Below are positions 27,173-36,290 of a stretch of DNA of 64,000 nucleotides, one piece after another. The position numbers were made by a program, and so were the translations under genes. Source of the DNA: Clostridia bacterium (GTDB lineage: Bacteria > Bacillota_A > Clostridia > Oscillospirales > Acutalibacteraceae); contig JAFQKE010000030.1 of the NCBI GenBank assembly GCA_017397065.1, positions 45,050-109,049 on the forward strand. Direction: 5' to 3'. The notes below the pieces were generated by a model. It searched no databases. It saw nothing but the letters and a program-made list of their open reading frames with translations, and had not been told where the DNA came from. Each line of letters begins with the position of its first letter. Position 1 is the stretch's first letter.

Positions 27173-27201
27173 TTGCAAAATGAAAAGTTTTGTAGTATAA
27201 T
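27173..27201 (+). promoter_or_regulatory. Sigma-A promoter of the ATPase-rsmA operon
   Basis: TTGCAA (27173-27178) and TATAAT (27196-27201) with a 17-base spacer, 40 bases before the start codon. Confidence 0.75.
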
Positions 27202-27241
27202 GTATATTGTATGAAGATAAATAACTACGGAGGATTCACCA

Positions 27242-29851
27242 ATGATCTGGCATAGTTCTAATATTGAGGATGTAAAAAACGAACTGGGTGTTAATACCGA
27301 AAAGGGGCTTGCTGCTGCAGAAATAGTAGACAGAATAGCCACTTTTGGAGAAAACACCCGCACCGAAAATAAAGACAGAAACATAGTTAAAAAGGTTTTT
27401 AAGCACCTGACTCCTGCACTTGATGTTTTGCTGATGATAGTTTCGGCAGTAGTGTTGGTTACTGATATTGTTGCTAACGAAAAGGGTTGGTATGTTCCGC
27501 TTATTGTTTTTGCTTTGCTTACCCTTAACGCCATTGCCGATGTTTTGATTGGAATCAAGGCGGATGATGAGCTTAGAAAACTAAAGGGCGATATAGCCGC
27601 CACCGCCAAAGTATTGCGTGACGGCAAGGTTTTAGAAGTATCTGCTTCTGTTTTGGTGCCCGGAGATATAGTTTTGTTAGAGCAGGGCGATTATATTCCT
27701 GCTGACGGACGCATTTTAGAGAGCTACTCTCTTACCTGTGACGAATCTGCAATTTGTGGCGATTCAGCCCCTAATGAGAAGGATGCGGATTTTATACCTG
27801 AGGATATTGCCGAAATAACCGAGCGCAAAAATATGGTATATGCCGGATGCTCGGTGCTGTTTGGTAGCGCTAAAATAATTGTTACCGATACGGGTATGAA
27901 TACCGAGCTCGCAAGACAGGAAAAAATCGTAGAAATCGTTGAGGGTACTGAGCTTCCCATAAAACGTCGTTTGGTGCAGGTTGGAAATACTGCAAGAATC
28001 GCTATACTTATTGTATGCTTTATAATATTTTTAATCGGTGTTTTCCGTGGCCTTTCAAGCGATAACTTTGCTGTAATGGTGCTTGAACTTTTCCTTACTG
28101 CTACATCTTTGGCAGTTGCGGCTATTCCTGAAGAAGCGGCACAAGCAGTTAACATAATACTTGGCTTTGGTGCACATCGAATGTTAAAACGCAAGGCTAT
28201 AATTCAAAACCCCGCTTCGGTGGAGGAGCTTGGCAAGGTTTCGCTTGTTATATCCGATAAAACAGGCACCCTTACCAAAAATCGTATGAAAATGACTATG
28301 CTTTATGATGGTATAAGCCTTTTGGACTTAAATGTTGATTCTCCGTCCGAAAATGCGTTAACGCTCATACGCACCGCTGCTCTTTGTGGAAATTCTACCG
28401 TTGAAGTGGGTGTCGGCGGAAAGCTGCGACCGGTTGGCGATCCTACCGAAGTGAGTATAGTTATGGCTTCTATAGATTATTGTGGCCTTACAAAAGAGGA
28501 GCTTGAAAATATTTATCCTCGTATGGCGGAGGTTCCTTTTGATTCTACCAGAAAGATTATGACCACAATCAATATGATAAATAATCGTCCCTTTGCCATT
28601 GTAAAGGGTTCACCCGATATTTTAACAGAATATTGCACCGCCGGTAATATAAAGGGCACTCTTGAGGCGGCCGAGGAGATGGCTAAACGTGGCCTTAGAG
28701 CTATAGCGCTTGCTATGAAGCCGCTGGATGAAGTGCCGTCAAATCCCAATCCTGAGAATATGGAGTGCGAGCTTACCCTTATGGGCGTGTTTGGTATGAC
28801 CGACACTATAAGCAGGGAAACCACCGCCGCTTTGCGTGAAAGTGAAGCCGCCGGAATCCGCACTGTAATGATAACGGGCGACCATATAACTGCGGCAGAG
28901 GTAATTGCCAGAGGCCTTGGAATACTCAAAGAGGGCGAAAAAGCCATTACAGGCGAAGAACTTGCCGCAATGGATGACGAAACCTTAAGAGCTGAAATCA
29001 AAAACATTTCGGTATATTCCAGAATAACCTCGGAAGATAAGCTCCGCATTATTGATATGTATAAGCAGTTGGGCGAAACGGTTGCCGTAACGGGTGATAG
29101 CGTAGACGATGCTTCTATTTTAAAGGAGGCAGATGTTGGCTGTGCTATGGGTGTTACGGGTACAGATATCGCAAAAGGTGCTGCAGATGTTGTTTTAACT
29201 GAGGATAGTTATATATCGGTTATAGGTGCAGTAAAAGAGTCGCGTGGTATTTATTCAAATGTTAAGCGTGTTGCATCTCATGTGCTTAGCTGTGCCTTGG
29301 GTGAAATTTTCCTAATGCTTTTAGAGATTATAATATTCGGTAAACCTGCCCTCACATCCTTGCCTATTTTATGGCTCAATTTGGTTGTTGGCTTTGCAGT
29401 TATCCTTGGTCTTTCTTATGAAAAACCGGGCGACGATTTAATGGCAAAACCTCCAAGAGCAAAAAAAGAACACTTTTTTGCAGGTGAATATGGAATTTCA
29501 ATTATTTGGCAGGGACTTCTTATTGGCCTGCTTGGTATAATTGCTTATGCCATAGGAGATTCAGCAATGTTGTTTGCAGTTTTGGTGCTTTCTGAGGTTT
29601 CTTTGGCATTTGGTCTTAGAAGCGAAAGGTCGCTGTTTAAGGTTGGCTTCCATACAAATAAGGTTATGCTTGCGGCTTTAGGCGTGGCTATCTTTACACT
29701 TTTGCTTATTTCAGGACCTTTACATACCATATTTGAACTCGGTATGCTTACCGGAACAAATGTGCTTGAGATAATCTTACTTTCCATAGTTCCTTTTGCT
29801 GTTACCGAGGTTATAAAAGCTGTAAGGTTTTTTTCGGCAAAAAGAGGTTAA
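27242..29851 (+). CDS. Divergent P2-type cation-transporting P-type ATPase
   Basis: An 869-residue P-type ATPase with the full domain order: N-terminal cation-ATPase domain, actuator, M3-M4, phosphorylation domain with DKTGTLT (Asp339), nucleotide domain (FDSTRKIMTTI, KGSPD), hinge and M5-M10. Several family signatures differ from Ca2+-pump-like enzymes: the actuator TGES is CGDS (in DESAICGDSAP), the M4 PEGLP is PEEAA (296-300), the hinge TGDGVNDAP is TGDSVDDAS, and the M6 NLVTDG is NLVVGF, losing an Asp that binds Ca2+ in SERCA. M5 keeps the Glu in ALGEIF. Transport of a cation is expected but the ion cannot be named. rsmA starts 4 bases after the stop. Confidence 0.85.
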   Translation: MIWHSSNIEDVKNELGVNTEKGLAAAEIVDRIATFGENTRTENKDRNIVKKVFKHLTPALDVLLMIVSAVVLVTDIVANEKGWYVPLIVFALLTLNAIADVLIGIKADDELRKLKGDIAATAKVLRDGKVLEVSASVLVPGDIVLLEQGDYIPADGRILESYSLTCDESAICGDSAPNEKDADFIPEDIAEITERKNMVYAGCSVLFGSAKIIVTDTGMNTELARQEKIVEIVEGTELPIKRRLVQVGNTARIAILIVCFIIFLIGVFRGLSSDNFAVMVLELFLTATSLAVAAIPEEAAQAVNIILGFGAHRMLKRKAIIQNPASVEELGKVSLVISDKTGTLTKNRMKMTMLYDGISLLDLNVDSPSENALTLIRTAALCGNSTVEVGVGGKLRPVGDPTEVSIVMASIDYCGLTKEELENIYPRMAEVPFDSTRKIMTTINMINNRPFAIVKGSPDILTEYCTAGNIKGTLEAAEEMAKRGLRAIALAMKPLDEVPSNPNPENMECELTLMGVFGMTDTISRETTAALRESEAAGIRTVMITGDHITAAEVIARGLGILKEGEKAITGEELAAMDDETLRAEIKNISVYSRITSEDKLRIIDMYKQLGETVAVTGDSVDDASILKEADVGCAMGVTGTDIAKGAADVVLTEDSYISVIGAVKESRGIYSNVKRVASHVLSCALGEIFLMLLEIIIFGKPALTSLPILWLNLVVGFAVILGLSYEKPGDDLMAKPPRAKKEHFFAGEYGISIIWQGLLIGLLGIIAYAIGDSAMLFAVLVLSEVSLAFGLRSERSLFKVGFHTNKVMLAALGVAIFTLLLISGPLHTIFELGMLTGTNVLEIILLSIVPFAVTEVIKAVRFFSAKRG

Positions 29852-29855
29852 TTAA

Positions 29856-30713
29856 ATGAAGTACGATCTTTCAAATAGGCGCACCATAGAAAAATTACTT
29901 TCGGAAGAAGGTTTTACCTTTAAAAAATCCTTGGGACAAAATTTTTTAACCGACCCTTCGGTTTGTCCTGCAATGGCTAAGGCGGCCGCTGATGACCAAA
30001 CCGGTGTTATAGAAATCGGCCCGGGTATAGGTGTTTTAACGGTAGAGCTTGCCGAAATATCCAAAAAGGTTATTGCAATTGAGCTGGATGAAAGACTCCG
30101 ACCCATACTTGCAAAAACCTTAGAGGATTATGAAAATGCATCGGTGATTTTTTCGGATGTTTTAAAATTAGATTTAAAAAAACTTATCGAGGAAGAGTTT
30201 TCAGATTGTAAACGAGTAGCAATTTGCGCTAATCTTCCTTACTATATAACCTCTCCTATAATAATGTCCCTGCTTGAAAGCAAGCTCCCTGTTGATACCA
30301 TAACAGTTATGGTTCAAAAGGAGGCCGCCGAAAGATTAGTGGCAGATATTCCAAGCAGAGCGGCAGGAGCGGTTACTTTAGCGGCTGCATTTTATGCCGA
30401 AAGTGAGTTTTTGTTTGATGTTGCAAGGGATTGCTTTACCCCATCACCAAATGTTGATAGTGCCGTTATTCAGTTTACGGTCAGAAAATCCGCCGCTATA
30501 AACGTATCGGATGAAAAAATGCTTTTCCGCCTTATAAGAGGCGCTTTCGAGCATCGCAGAAAAACACTTGTGAATTCGGTATCTGCGGCAGGTGTTGTTT
30601 CTAAGGACTTGCTTCAAAAAGCACTTGAGGAGTTAGGCGTTCCTTTGACCGTCAGAGCAGAGCAGCTTAGCCTTGAGCAGTTTGCGGCTATTAGCGATAT
30701 ACTTAAAAAATAA
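29856..30713 (+). CDS. rsmA: 16S rRNA (adenine(1518/1519)-N6)-dimethyltransferase
   Basis: This 285-residue KsgA/RsmA enzyme dimethylates two adjacent adenines near the 3' end of 16S rRNA using SAM. Motifs are FKKSLGQNFLTDPSV, IEIGPGIGVLT (SAM loop), ANLPYYITSPI (catalytic NLPY) and a complete C-terminal helical domain (RGAFEHRRKTLVNS). Length is normal. It forms a tight operon with the ATPase gene upstream and a YbaK-like gene 12 bases downstream. Confidence 0.95.
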   Translation: MKYDLSNRRTIEKLLSEEGFTFKKSLGQNFLTDPSVCPAMAKAAADDQTGVIEIGPGIGVLTVELAEISKKVIAIELDERLRPILAKTLEDYENASVIFSDVLKLDLKKLIEEEFSDCKRVAICANLPYYITSPIIMSLLESKLPVDTITVMVQKEAAERLVADIPSRAAGAVTLAAAFYAESEFLFDVARDCFTPSPNVDSAVIQFTVRKSAAINVSDEKMLFRLIRGAFEHRRKTLVNSVSAAGVVSKDLLQKALEELGVPLTVRAEQLSLEQFAAISDILKK

Positions 30714-30725
30714 AGGTGAGAAACA

Positions 30726-31196
30726 ATGGCAATTGAAAAGGTAAGAGAATATTTATCACAGTTTTCTGCCGAGGATAAAATCCTTGAATTTGAGGTATCC
30801 AGTGCAACGGTGGAGCTAGCCGCAAAGGCACTTGGTTGCGAGCCCTGTCATATTGCAAAAAGTATGGCGTTTCAGGTCGATGACGGAGCGATACTTGTTG
30901 TTGCCGCAGGCGATGTTAAAATAGATAACGCTAAGTTTAAGGCTGAGTTTAAAACCAAAGCTAAAATGGTGCAATTTGCTGATGTTGAGGCAGTTATAGG
31001 CCATGCAGCAGGCGGTGTTTGTCCCTTTGCTGTTAATGATGGAGTAAAGGTTTATTTAGACGAATCCCTAAAACGTTTTGAAACGGTTTATCCCGCCGCA
31101 GGAAGCAGTAATAGTGCCATACCGCTTAGTCTTGATGAGCTTGAAGAGTATTCTGCTTCTCAAAAGTGGGTAGATGTGTGCAAATTTGCAGTATAA
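30726..31196 (+). CDS. YbaK/EbsC-family aminoacyl-tRNA deacylase
   Basis: The 156-residue protein has the YbaK fold: CEPCHIAKSMAF with the conserved Lys, ILVVAAGDVKID, and IGHAAGGVCPF (the GG-G-P loop). Family members hydrolyse mischarged Cys-, Pro- or Ala-tRNA in trans. Which tRNA this one edits is not visible. It is the last gene of the ATPase-rsmA operon; a promoter for the next gene lies 30 bases downstream. Confidence 0.85.
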   Translation: MAIEKVREYLSQFSAEDKILEFEVSSATVELAAKALGCEPCHIAKSMAFQVDDGAILVVAAGDVKIDNAKFKAEFKTKAKMVQFADVEAVIGHAAGGVCPFAVNDGVKVYLDESLKRFETVYPAAGSSNSAIPLSLDELEEYSASQKWVDVCKFAV

Positions 31197-31225
31197 AAAA
31201 ATTAAAAAATATGTACTGATTAGTG

Positions 31226-31254
31226 TTTACAAAATTACAAAAATGTGATAAAAT
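31226..31254 (+). promoter_or_regulatory. Sigma-A promoter of the MinD-like gene
   Basis: TTTACA (31226-31231) and TAAAAT (31249-31254) with a 17-base spacer, 32 bases before the start. Confidence 0.7.
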
Positions 31255-31286
31255 AGTAGAAATTAGTGTTTTTAAGGACGTGACTT

Positions 31287-32027
31287 ATGGGTAGACTTAT
31301 AGCCGTCACCTCCGGAAAGGGCGGTGCGGGTAAATCCAGCGTTTCGGTGCATCTTGCCGCAGCACTTAGCCAGATGTCAAACAAGGTTTTAATTGTTGAT
31401 TTAGATGCAGGTATGCGTTGTCTTGACATAATGCTTGGCGTTTCAAATAATCTGATTTTTGATTTGGGCGATGTTTTAAATGATAACAAGTCCATTGAGG
31501 AAGCCTCTTTGATTGTTCCTTCTTCAAATGAGAATTTGCATTTTTTAGCCGCCCCTTTAAAGGAGAAAATCAATCCTGCCAAACTTTCTGAATTTGTAAA
31601 AAACGCAGCGAATTTTTATGACTTTGTTATATTAGATTTTCCTGCAGGAACAGTGGACGAGCTTTATTCGGCTTTGCCAAGATATACAGAGGTTTTGGTT
31701 GTTTGCAATGCTGATGCCGTATCACTCAGAGATGCCGCAATAATGGGAACGGATCTTTCAGAGCTTAATTTAATGTCGGTAAGGCTGATTTTAAATCGAG
31801 TATCATTTGAAACTATGCGCCGAGGAATAACTGCTAATATTGATGAGGTTATTGATGAAAGTGGAATTAGGCTTATGGGTGTTGTGCCACAAAGTATGGA
31901 TGTTTATATGTCCTGCTGTTCAGGTCAGGCATTACCTAAAAAAAGTCGCGCCGCAAAGGCATTTAATAGAATTGCTAAACGCATAATGGGGTATGATGTT
32001 CCCCTTGTGCCTTACAAGAAAATATAA
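31287..32027 (+). CDS. MinD/ParA-like ATPase
   Basis: The 246-residue protein has the deviant Walker A motif [11 protein letters not shown] (residues 8-18), switch [15 protein letters not shown] and the Walker B-like LDFPAG. Sequence order matches MinD, which positions the division septum. It lacks the neighbours MinC and MinE, and the C-terminus ([16 protein letters not shown]) is only weakly like the MinD membrane-binding helix. It could be a MinD, a FlhG-like or another orphan MinD-type ATPase. A 48-base gap separates it from the MgsA-like gene. Confidence 0.8.
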   Translation: MGRLIAVTSGKGGAGKSSVSVHLAAALSQMSNKVLIVDLDAGMRCLDIMLGVSNNLIFDLGDVLNDNKSIEEASLIVPSSNENLHFLAAPLKEKINPAKLSEFVKNAANFYDFVILDFPAGTVDELYSALPRYTEVLVVCNADAVSLRDAAIMGTDLSELNLMSVRLILNRVSFETMRRGITANIDEVIDESGIRLMGVVPQSMDVYMSCCSGQALPKKSRAAKAFNRIAKRIMGYDVPLVPYKKI

Positions 32028-32074
32028 TATTTGCGGGGTATTTATTACTCTTGCGAGGAAAAGGAGTTGTTATA

Positions 32075-32476
32075 ATGAACATTGCGATAATCGCACATGA
32101 CGCAAAAAAGGAACTTATGGTGCAGTTTTGTATAGCTTATTGTGGTATACTAAGCAGGCATAATCTGTATTCAACCGGCACAACCGGTAAATTGGTTTCC
32201 GAAGCTACCGGACTTGAGATTGTTAAATTTTTAAGCGGTAGACAGGGCGGTTTTCAGCAGATCGCTTCTCGTATTAGTTGCGATGAAATCGATTTAGTTC
32301 TTCTTTTCCGTGATCCTATGACCACAAAAACCAGTGAGCCAGACGAGCAGGTTTTGCTTAATCTTTGCGATGTCCACAACATCCCCGTAGCAACGAATAT
32401 AGCTACTGCCGAAGTGCTTATTCACGGCTTGGAGCGCGGAGATTTGGATTGGCGAGAGATCGTTCGCCCTAACTAA
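32075..32476 (+). CDS. mgsA: Methylglyoxal synthase homologue with altered active site
   Basis: A 133-residue protein aligning end to end with MgsA, which converts dihydroxyacetone phosphate to methylglyoxal. [30 protein letters not shown] and [12 protein letters not shown] are all in place. The Asp that acts as catalytic base (Asp71 in E. coli, in GGDQQ) is Phe60 here (GGFQQI), and the active-site His98 of E. coli is Ser88. His8, Asp9, Asp80 and Asp90 remain. Activity as a methylglyoxal synthase is therefore doubtful. The ATG at 32075 has AAAGGAG upstream, and is preferred to the longer frame from 32051. Confidence 0.8.
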   Translation: MNIAIIAHDAKKELMVQFCIAYCGILSRHNLYSTGTTGKLVSEATGLEIVKFLSGRQGGFQQIASRISCDEIDLVLLFRDPMTTKTSEPDEQVLLNLCDVHNIPVATNIATAEVLIHGLERGDLDWREIVRPN

Positions 32477-32489
32477 ATTAAGAAATTTC

Positions 32490-32522
32490 AATTGGGCGGG
32501 CGCCGTTCGGCTCCGCCCAATT
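32490..32522. other. Perfect hairpin between mgsA and aspS
   Basis: AATTGGGCGG (32490-32499) pairs with CCGCCCAATT (32513-32522). No T-run follows on either strand, so it is not a clear terminator. It may process or attenuate the mgsA-aspS transcript. Confidence 0.55.
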
Positions 32523-32547
32523 AGACCGTTGAAAGAGGTATTTTTAT

Positions 32548-34347
32548 ATGCAATTAGATACTATGCAAGGTTTAAAACGCACCGATTATTGTGGTACTCT
32601 TACTGCAGATAGAATAGGTGATGAGGTTGTTGTTTGCGGTTGGACAGCCCGTCAGCGTGATTTAGGTCAGCTTATTTTTATAGATTTGAGAGACAGAACC
32701 GGTATTGTTCAGCTTGCCTTTGACGATACTACCGATCGTGATATTTTTTCAAAAGCCTTTGCTGTCAGAAGCGAGTATGTTTTAATGGCAAGGGGTACTG
32801 TTCGCAAGCGTTCTTCAATTAACCCCGATATTCCTACAGGCGAAATTGAAATAGAGGTAAACGAGCTTAAGGTTTTGGGCTCTGCCGAAACTACTCCATT
32901 CGAGATTTTAGATGATACTCAGGTTAAAGAGGAGTTGCGCCTTAAGTATCGCTATTTAGATCTTCGCCGTCCTACCCTACAGAATAATCTTTTAATGCGT
33001 CATAAGGTCACTAAGGTCACAAGAGACTTTTTTGATAACGAGGGATTTTTAGAGATTGAAACCCCAACCCTTATTAAATCCACTCCCGAGGGCGCAAGAG
33101 ATTACCTTGTGCCATCACGTATTCATAGGGGCAGTTTTTATGCACTTCCACAGTCACCTCAGATGTACAAGCAGTTGCTTATGCTTTCGGGTTATGACCG
33201 TTATATGCAGATTGCACGTTGCTATCGTGATGAAGACCTGCGTGCTGATCGTCAACCTGAATTCACTCAGATAGATTTAGAAATGTCTTTTGTAGAGATG
33301 GATGATATTCTTTCTCTTGGTGAGCGTTATATAAACTATCTTTTCAAAAATGTCCTTAATGTGGATATTGCCACCCCTATTCAGCGTATGACCTATACCG
33401 AGGCGATGGAAAGCTATGGCTCAGATAAGCCCGATGTACGTTTTGATATGAAGCTTATCGACCTTGCCGATATTGTAGAAAATTGCGGTTTCTCAGTGTT
33501 TGCTGATACGATTAAAAACGGCGGTTATGTGCGTGGTATTACCGCAAAGGGCGGTGCCGCTACACTTACACGTAAAGAGATTGATAAATTAACCGAAATG
33601 GCAAAGGGTATTGGCGCTAAGGGTCTTGCTTTTATTCGTTGGGCCGAGGATGCCGAAGAGCCCACCTGCGGCTTTAAAAAGTTCTTAACCGATGATGAAT
33701 TTTCGGCACTTATAAATCGTATGGGCGTTGAAAAGGGTGACGTTGCTCTCTTTATTGCTGACAAAAAGGCAACTACCTTAAGCGTGCTTGGAGCGCTCCG
33801 CTTACAGGTTGCAGAGAAGCTTGATATTATTCCCGACGGCTACAAATTCCTTTGGATTACCGAATTCCCATTCTTTGAGTATAACGAGGAAACCGGTAAT
33901 TGGGATGCTATGCATCATCCATTCACTTCTCCCTTGGATGAGTGTTTGCAGTATTTAGATACCGACCCCGGCAAGGTATTCGCCAAGGCATATGACCTTG
34001 TTTTGAACGGTGTTGAGCTTTCTTCCGGTTCTATTCGTATAAACGACCCTGAGCTACAGAAGAAGATGTTTGCTGCACTCGGTTTATCGGATGAAGAGGC
34101 CGCCGAAAAGTTCGGCTTCCTTGTAGATGCATACCGTTACGGTGCACCTCCTCACGGTGGATTTGGTATTGGTCTTGATCGACTTGTAATGCTTATGTGC
34201 GGCAGCGAATCCATACGTGATGTTATCGCATTCCCCAAGGTTGCAAATGCGAGTGAGCTTATGAGCGGTGCTCCCGGTAATGTTGATGATGTTCAGCTTG
34301 CAGATTTAAGTATTGCTATAGCTGAAACCGCTGAAGAAGAGGAATAA
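32548..34347 (+). CDS. aspS: Aspartyl-tRNA synthetase
   Basis: A 599-residue bacterial-type AspRS: N-terminal OB fold (VCGWTARQRDLGQLIFIDLRD), class II motifs 2 and 3 (ARCYRDEDLRADRQPEFTQI and GIGLDRLVMLMCG), and the bacterial GAD insertion around residues 290-420. It charges tRNA with aspartate. Length is typical. An AAGAGG ribosome site precedes the ATG and a strong terminator follows. Confidence 0.97.
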   Translation: MQLDTMQGLKRTDYCGTLTADRIGDEVVVCGWTARQRDLGQLIFIDLRDRTGIVQLAFDDTTDRDIFSKAFAVRSEYVLMARGTVRKRSSINPDIPTGEIEIEVNELKVLGSAETTPFEILDDTQVKEELRLKYRYLDLRRPTLQNNLLMRHKVTKVTRDFFDNEGFLEIETPTLIKSTPEGARDYLVPSRIHRGSFYALPQSPQMYKQLLMLSGYDRYMQIARCYRDEDLRADRQPEFTQIDLEMSFVEMDDILSLGERYINYLFKNVLNVDIATPIQRMTYTEAMESYGSDKPDVRFDMKLIDLADIVENCGFSVFADTIKNGGYVRGITAKGGAATLTRKEIDKLTEMAKGIGAKGLAFIRWAEDAEEPTCGFKKFLTDDEFSALINRMGVEKGDVALFIADKKATTLSVLGALRLQVAEKLDIIPDGYKFLWITEFPFFEYNEETGNWDAMHHPFTSPLDECLQYLDTDPGKVFAKAYDLVLNGVELSSGSIRINDPELQKKMFAALGLSDEEAAEKFGFLVDAYRYGAPPHGGFGIGLDRLVMLMCGSESIRDVIAFPKVANASELMSGAPGNVDDVQLADLSIAIAETAEEEE

Positions 34348-34361
34348 TATTTTCAAAAATT

Positions 34362-34396
34362 AAACACAACCTTCGTCAAGACGAAGGTTGTGTTTG
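34362..34396 (+). terminator. Terminator after aspS
   Basis: AAACACAACCTTCGTC and GACGAAGGTTGTGTTT pair perfectly around a very short loop. The T-run after it is short, so strength is uncertain. Confidence 0.7.
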
Positions 34397-34470
34397 CCTA
34401 ACGTTCGCTTTGGCGAAGAAAATAAACTTCGCAATTGCGAAATATACATTTTAAAGGAGGGTGTTCGGTG

Positions 34471-35700
34471 ATGATGACGGTTAAACAAGCGGCTGAAAAA
34501 TGGGGCGTAACTGCAAGGCGTGTTCAGGACTACTGCAAAAGCGGAAGAATTGTTGGAGCAGAGCGTTTTGGCACAAGCTGGATGATTCCTGATAACGCAA
34601 TTCATCCTATTGATATGCGAAAGAAACGGTCTGAAGCAACATTGATTACAGAGCCGCTTATAAGAAAAACTCCTTTTTTGGATATGACCGATCTTTATAC
34701 CGTTCCGGGCTCTGCTGAGGAGAGCATAAAGGCACTTGAATATCATCCTGAGGCAAAAATTTTGTTTGAATCAGAAATAGCCTATTCACGTGGCGAAATT
34801 GATAAGGTTTATAAAAATGCTAACATAATTTTAAACACTCATTCGGGATTTTATGCTGTTCAAGCGGGCGGTATGTTACTCGGACTTTGTGCTATGTGGC
34901 GTGGCGATATTGTCCTTTGGGAAAAGGCCAGACGCCATATATGTGAAGTCGTTATAGATGATGAAAATAACCGTGATATTATAAGCATCTCCTTAGCGGC
35001 ATTGGATAGCTCAATATACGATATTTCAAACTTTCCGGAATGGTTTAAAACGGGAATTTTTGAGGGCATTCATTCTGATGCACTTCCGGCTGCCAAAGTG
35101 TTTTACATAAAGTATCTTTATGTTGCCGGCCTTTTGGTTGCTACAAAACAGCTTGAGCTAGACGGAGTTGAGGGGCTGACCCTTTTAAGATTGTTGCCTA
35201 ACATAATTGAGCCTATGATTTCAGAGGCCGTGGCTACAAAATCCATTATTTGTGAAATCTATCTGCGTATGATGTGTGCTATTGTTTATCATAATATCGG
35301 TGAAAATAAGCGGGCCGCTTATCATATTGATAAATCAATAAAGCTTGCTCTGCCCGACAGGCTGTTTGGTATTTTGGTAGAGCACAGGAAGTATTTGGAT
35401 ACGCTTTTGGATGAAAGAATTATGGCTGTTGCACCCGAAGTTTTAGAAACAATTAAATCGCTTTATCAAAGCTTTTCTGTGGGTTGGTCAAATCTGAGCG
35501 GTAGTATACGCAACAAAAAAATATCCACCAATCTCAGCTTCCGTGAGCGTGAGGTTGCAAAGCTTGCCGCATTTGGTATGAGTAATACAGAAATAGCTGA
35601 GTCGCTTCATATTTCATTGGCGGCAGTAAAACAAACAATACGAATTGTTTTCCAAAAAAGCGGTGTAAACAGTCGAGATGAGCTTATAACCATTTTATAG
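34471..35700 (+). CDS. Transcription regulator with excisionase-type HTH at the N-terminus and LuxR HTH at the C-terminus
   Basis: The 409-residue protein begins with an excisionase/MerR-like DNA-binding segment (TVKQAAEKWGVTARRVQDYC then GRIVGAERFG and WMIP). A long helical middle (about residues 75-340) resembles the TPR-like sensor part of LuxR regulators. It ends in a LuxR/GerE HTH (LSFREREVAKLAAFGMSNTEIAESLHISLAAV). Two DNA-binding domains in one chain are unusual. GGAGG at 34456-34460 could serve either the GTG at 34468 or the ATG at 34471. The gene lies directly before the small Cys-rich protein and the giant adhesin, so it may control them. Confidence 0.8.
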   Translation: MMTVKQAAEKWGVTARRVQDYCKSGRIVGAERFGTSWMIPDNAIHPIDMRKKRSEATLITEPLIRKTPFLDMTDLYTVPGSAEESIKALEYHPEAKILFESEIAYSRGEIDKVYKNANIILNTHSGFYAVQAGGMLLGLCAMWRGDIVLWEKARRHICEVVIDDENNRDIISISLAALDSSIYDISNFPEWFKTGIFEGIHSDALPAAKVFYIKYLYVAGLLVATKQLELDGVEGLTLLRLLPNIIEPMISEAVATKSIICEIYLRMMCAIVYHNIGENKRAAYHIDKSIKLALPDRLFGILVEHRKYLDTLLDERIMAVAPEVLETIKSLYQSFSVGWSNLSGSIRNKKISTNLSFREREVAKLAAFGMSNTEIAESLHISLAAVKQTIRIVFQKSGVNSRDELITIL

Positions 35701-35793
35701 GGATTAGGATATAGTTATATAGTCACTTTTTAAAAAAGTAGGATAAGAATTTTTATCCTTAAAAAGTTAATATGGGTGATAGCAAAAATTTTC

Positions 35794-35847
35794 AAAATCC
35801 GTTACACTGTTATTGTAAAATAACAGTGTGATGGATTTTCTTTTTTG
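35794..35847 (+). terminator. Terminator after the LuxR-type regulator
   Basis: AAAATCC, then ACACTGTTATT, pair with AATAACAGTGT and GGATTTT around GTAA, followed by CTTTTTTG. A second small hairpin (AGGATAA/TTATCCT) lies near 35741. Confidence 0.85.
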
Positions 35848-35929
35848 CAAGTGCCGGAGGCACAAAAAGATTTACAACAAAGGATTATAAAAAAAGCAGT
35901 AACCATCACAGCAGTAAAGGGGATGCATA

Positions 35930-36244
35930 ATGAACACCTTATATAAAGAAGGCGATATATATAAAGTTATTGCCGTTTTCGGAAAGATTTTCGAAATCAA
36001 GTATGGGTATTATTCAGAGAATGAACGAACCAGTAGGTTTAGTGAGGTCATTCCAATTTATCCCGATTTTAAAAACTCACCTGAGTACACCGGCGACGGA
36101 CATCCGTTTGTAACTCAGATGCAGGATATATGCCCTTACTATGATGGAGAGCAAACCGGTGAAGATTGTTTCGGTTGTAAGCATTATCATCACGGTGATG
36201 ATTTAATCGGTATATGTAAATGCACAAACAATAAATTAGAGTAG
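35930..36244 (+). CDS. Small Cys-rich protein of unknown function
   Basis: The 104-residue protein has no signal peptide. Its C-terminal half contains QDICPYYDGEQ, then CFGCKHYHH, then ICKC, that is five Cys and several His in 35 residues, suggesting a bound metal or a disulfide-stabilised tail. I do not recognise the family. AAAGGGG precedes the ATG. It ends 46 bases before the start of the giant adhesin and is probably transcribed with it. Confidence 0.7.
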   Translation: MNTLYKEGDIYKVIAVFGKIFEIKYGYYSENERTSRFSEVIPIYPDFKNSPEYTGDGHPFVTQMQDICPYYDGEQTGEDCFGCKHYHHGDDLIGICKCTNNKLE

Positions 36245-36290
36245 AACAGTATGTATGGTTTATAGACCTTTAGGCGAAAGGATGATATCA

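Noticed and set aside
27115..27627. 170-residue minus-strand frame at the ATPase start
   Set aside because: It covers the ATPase promoter and start and encodes a Ser/Thr-rich sequence with no motif; shadow of the plus-strand gene.
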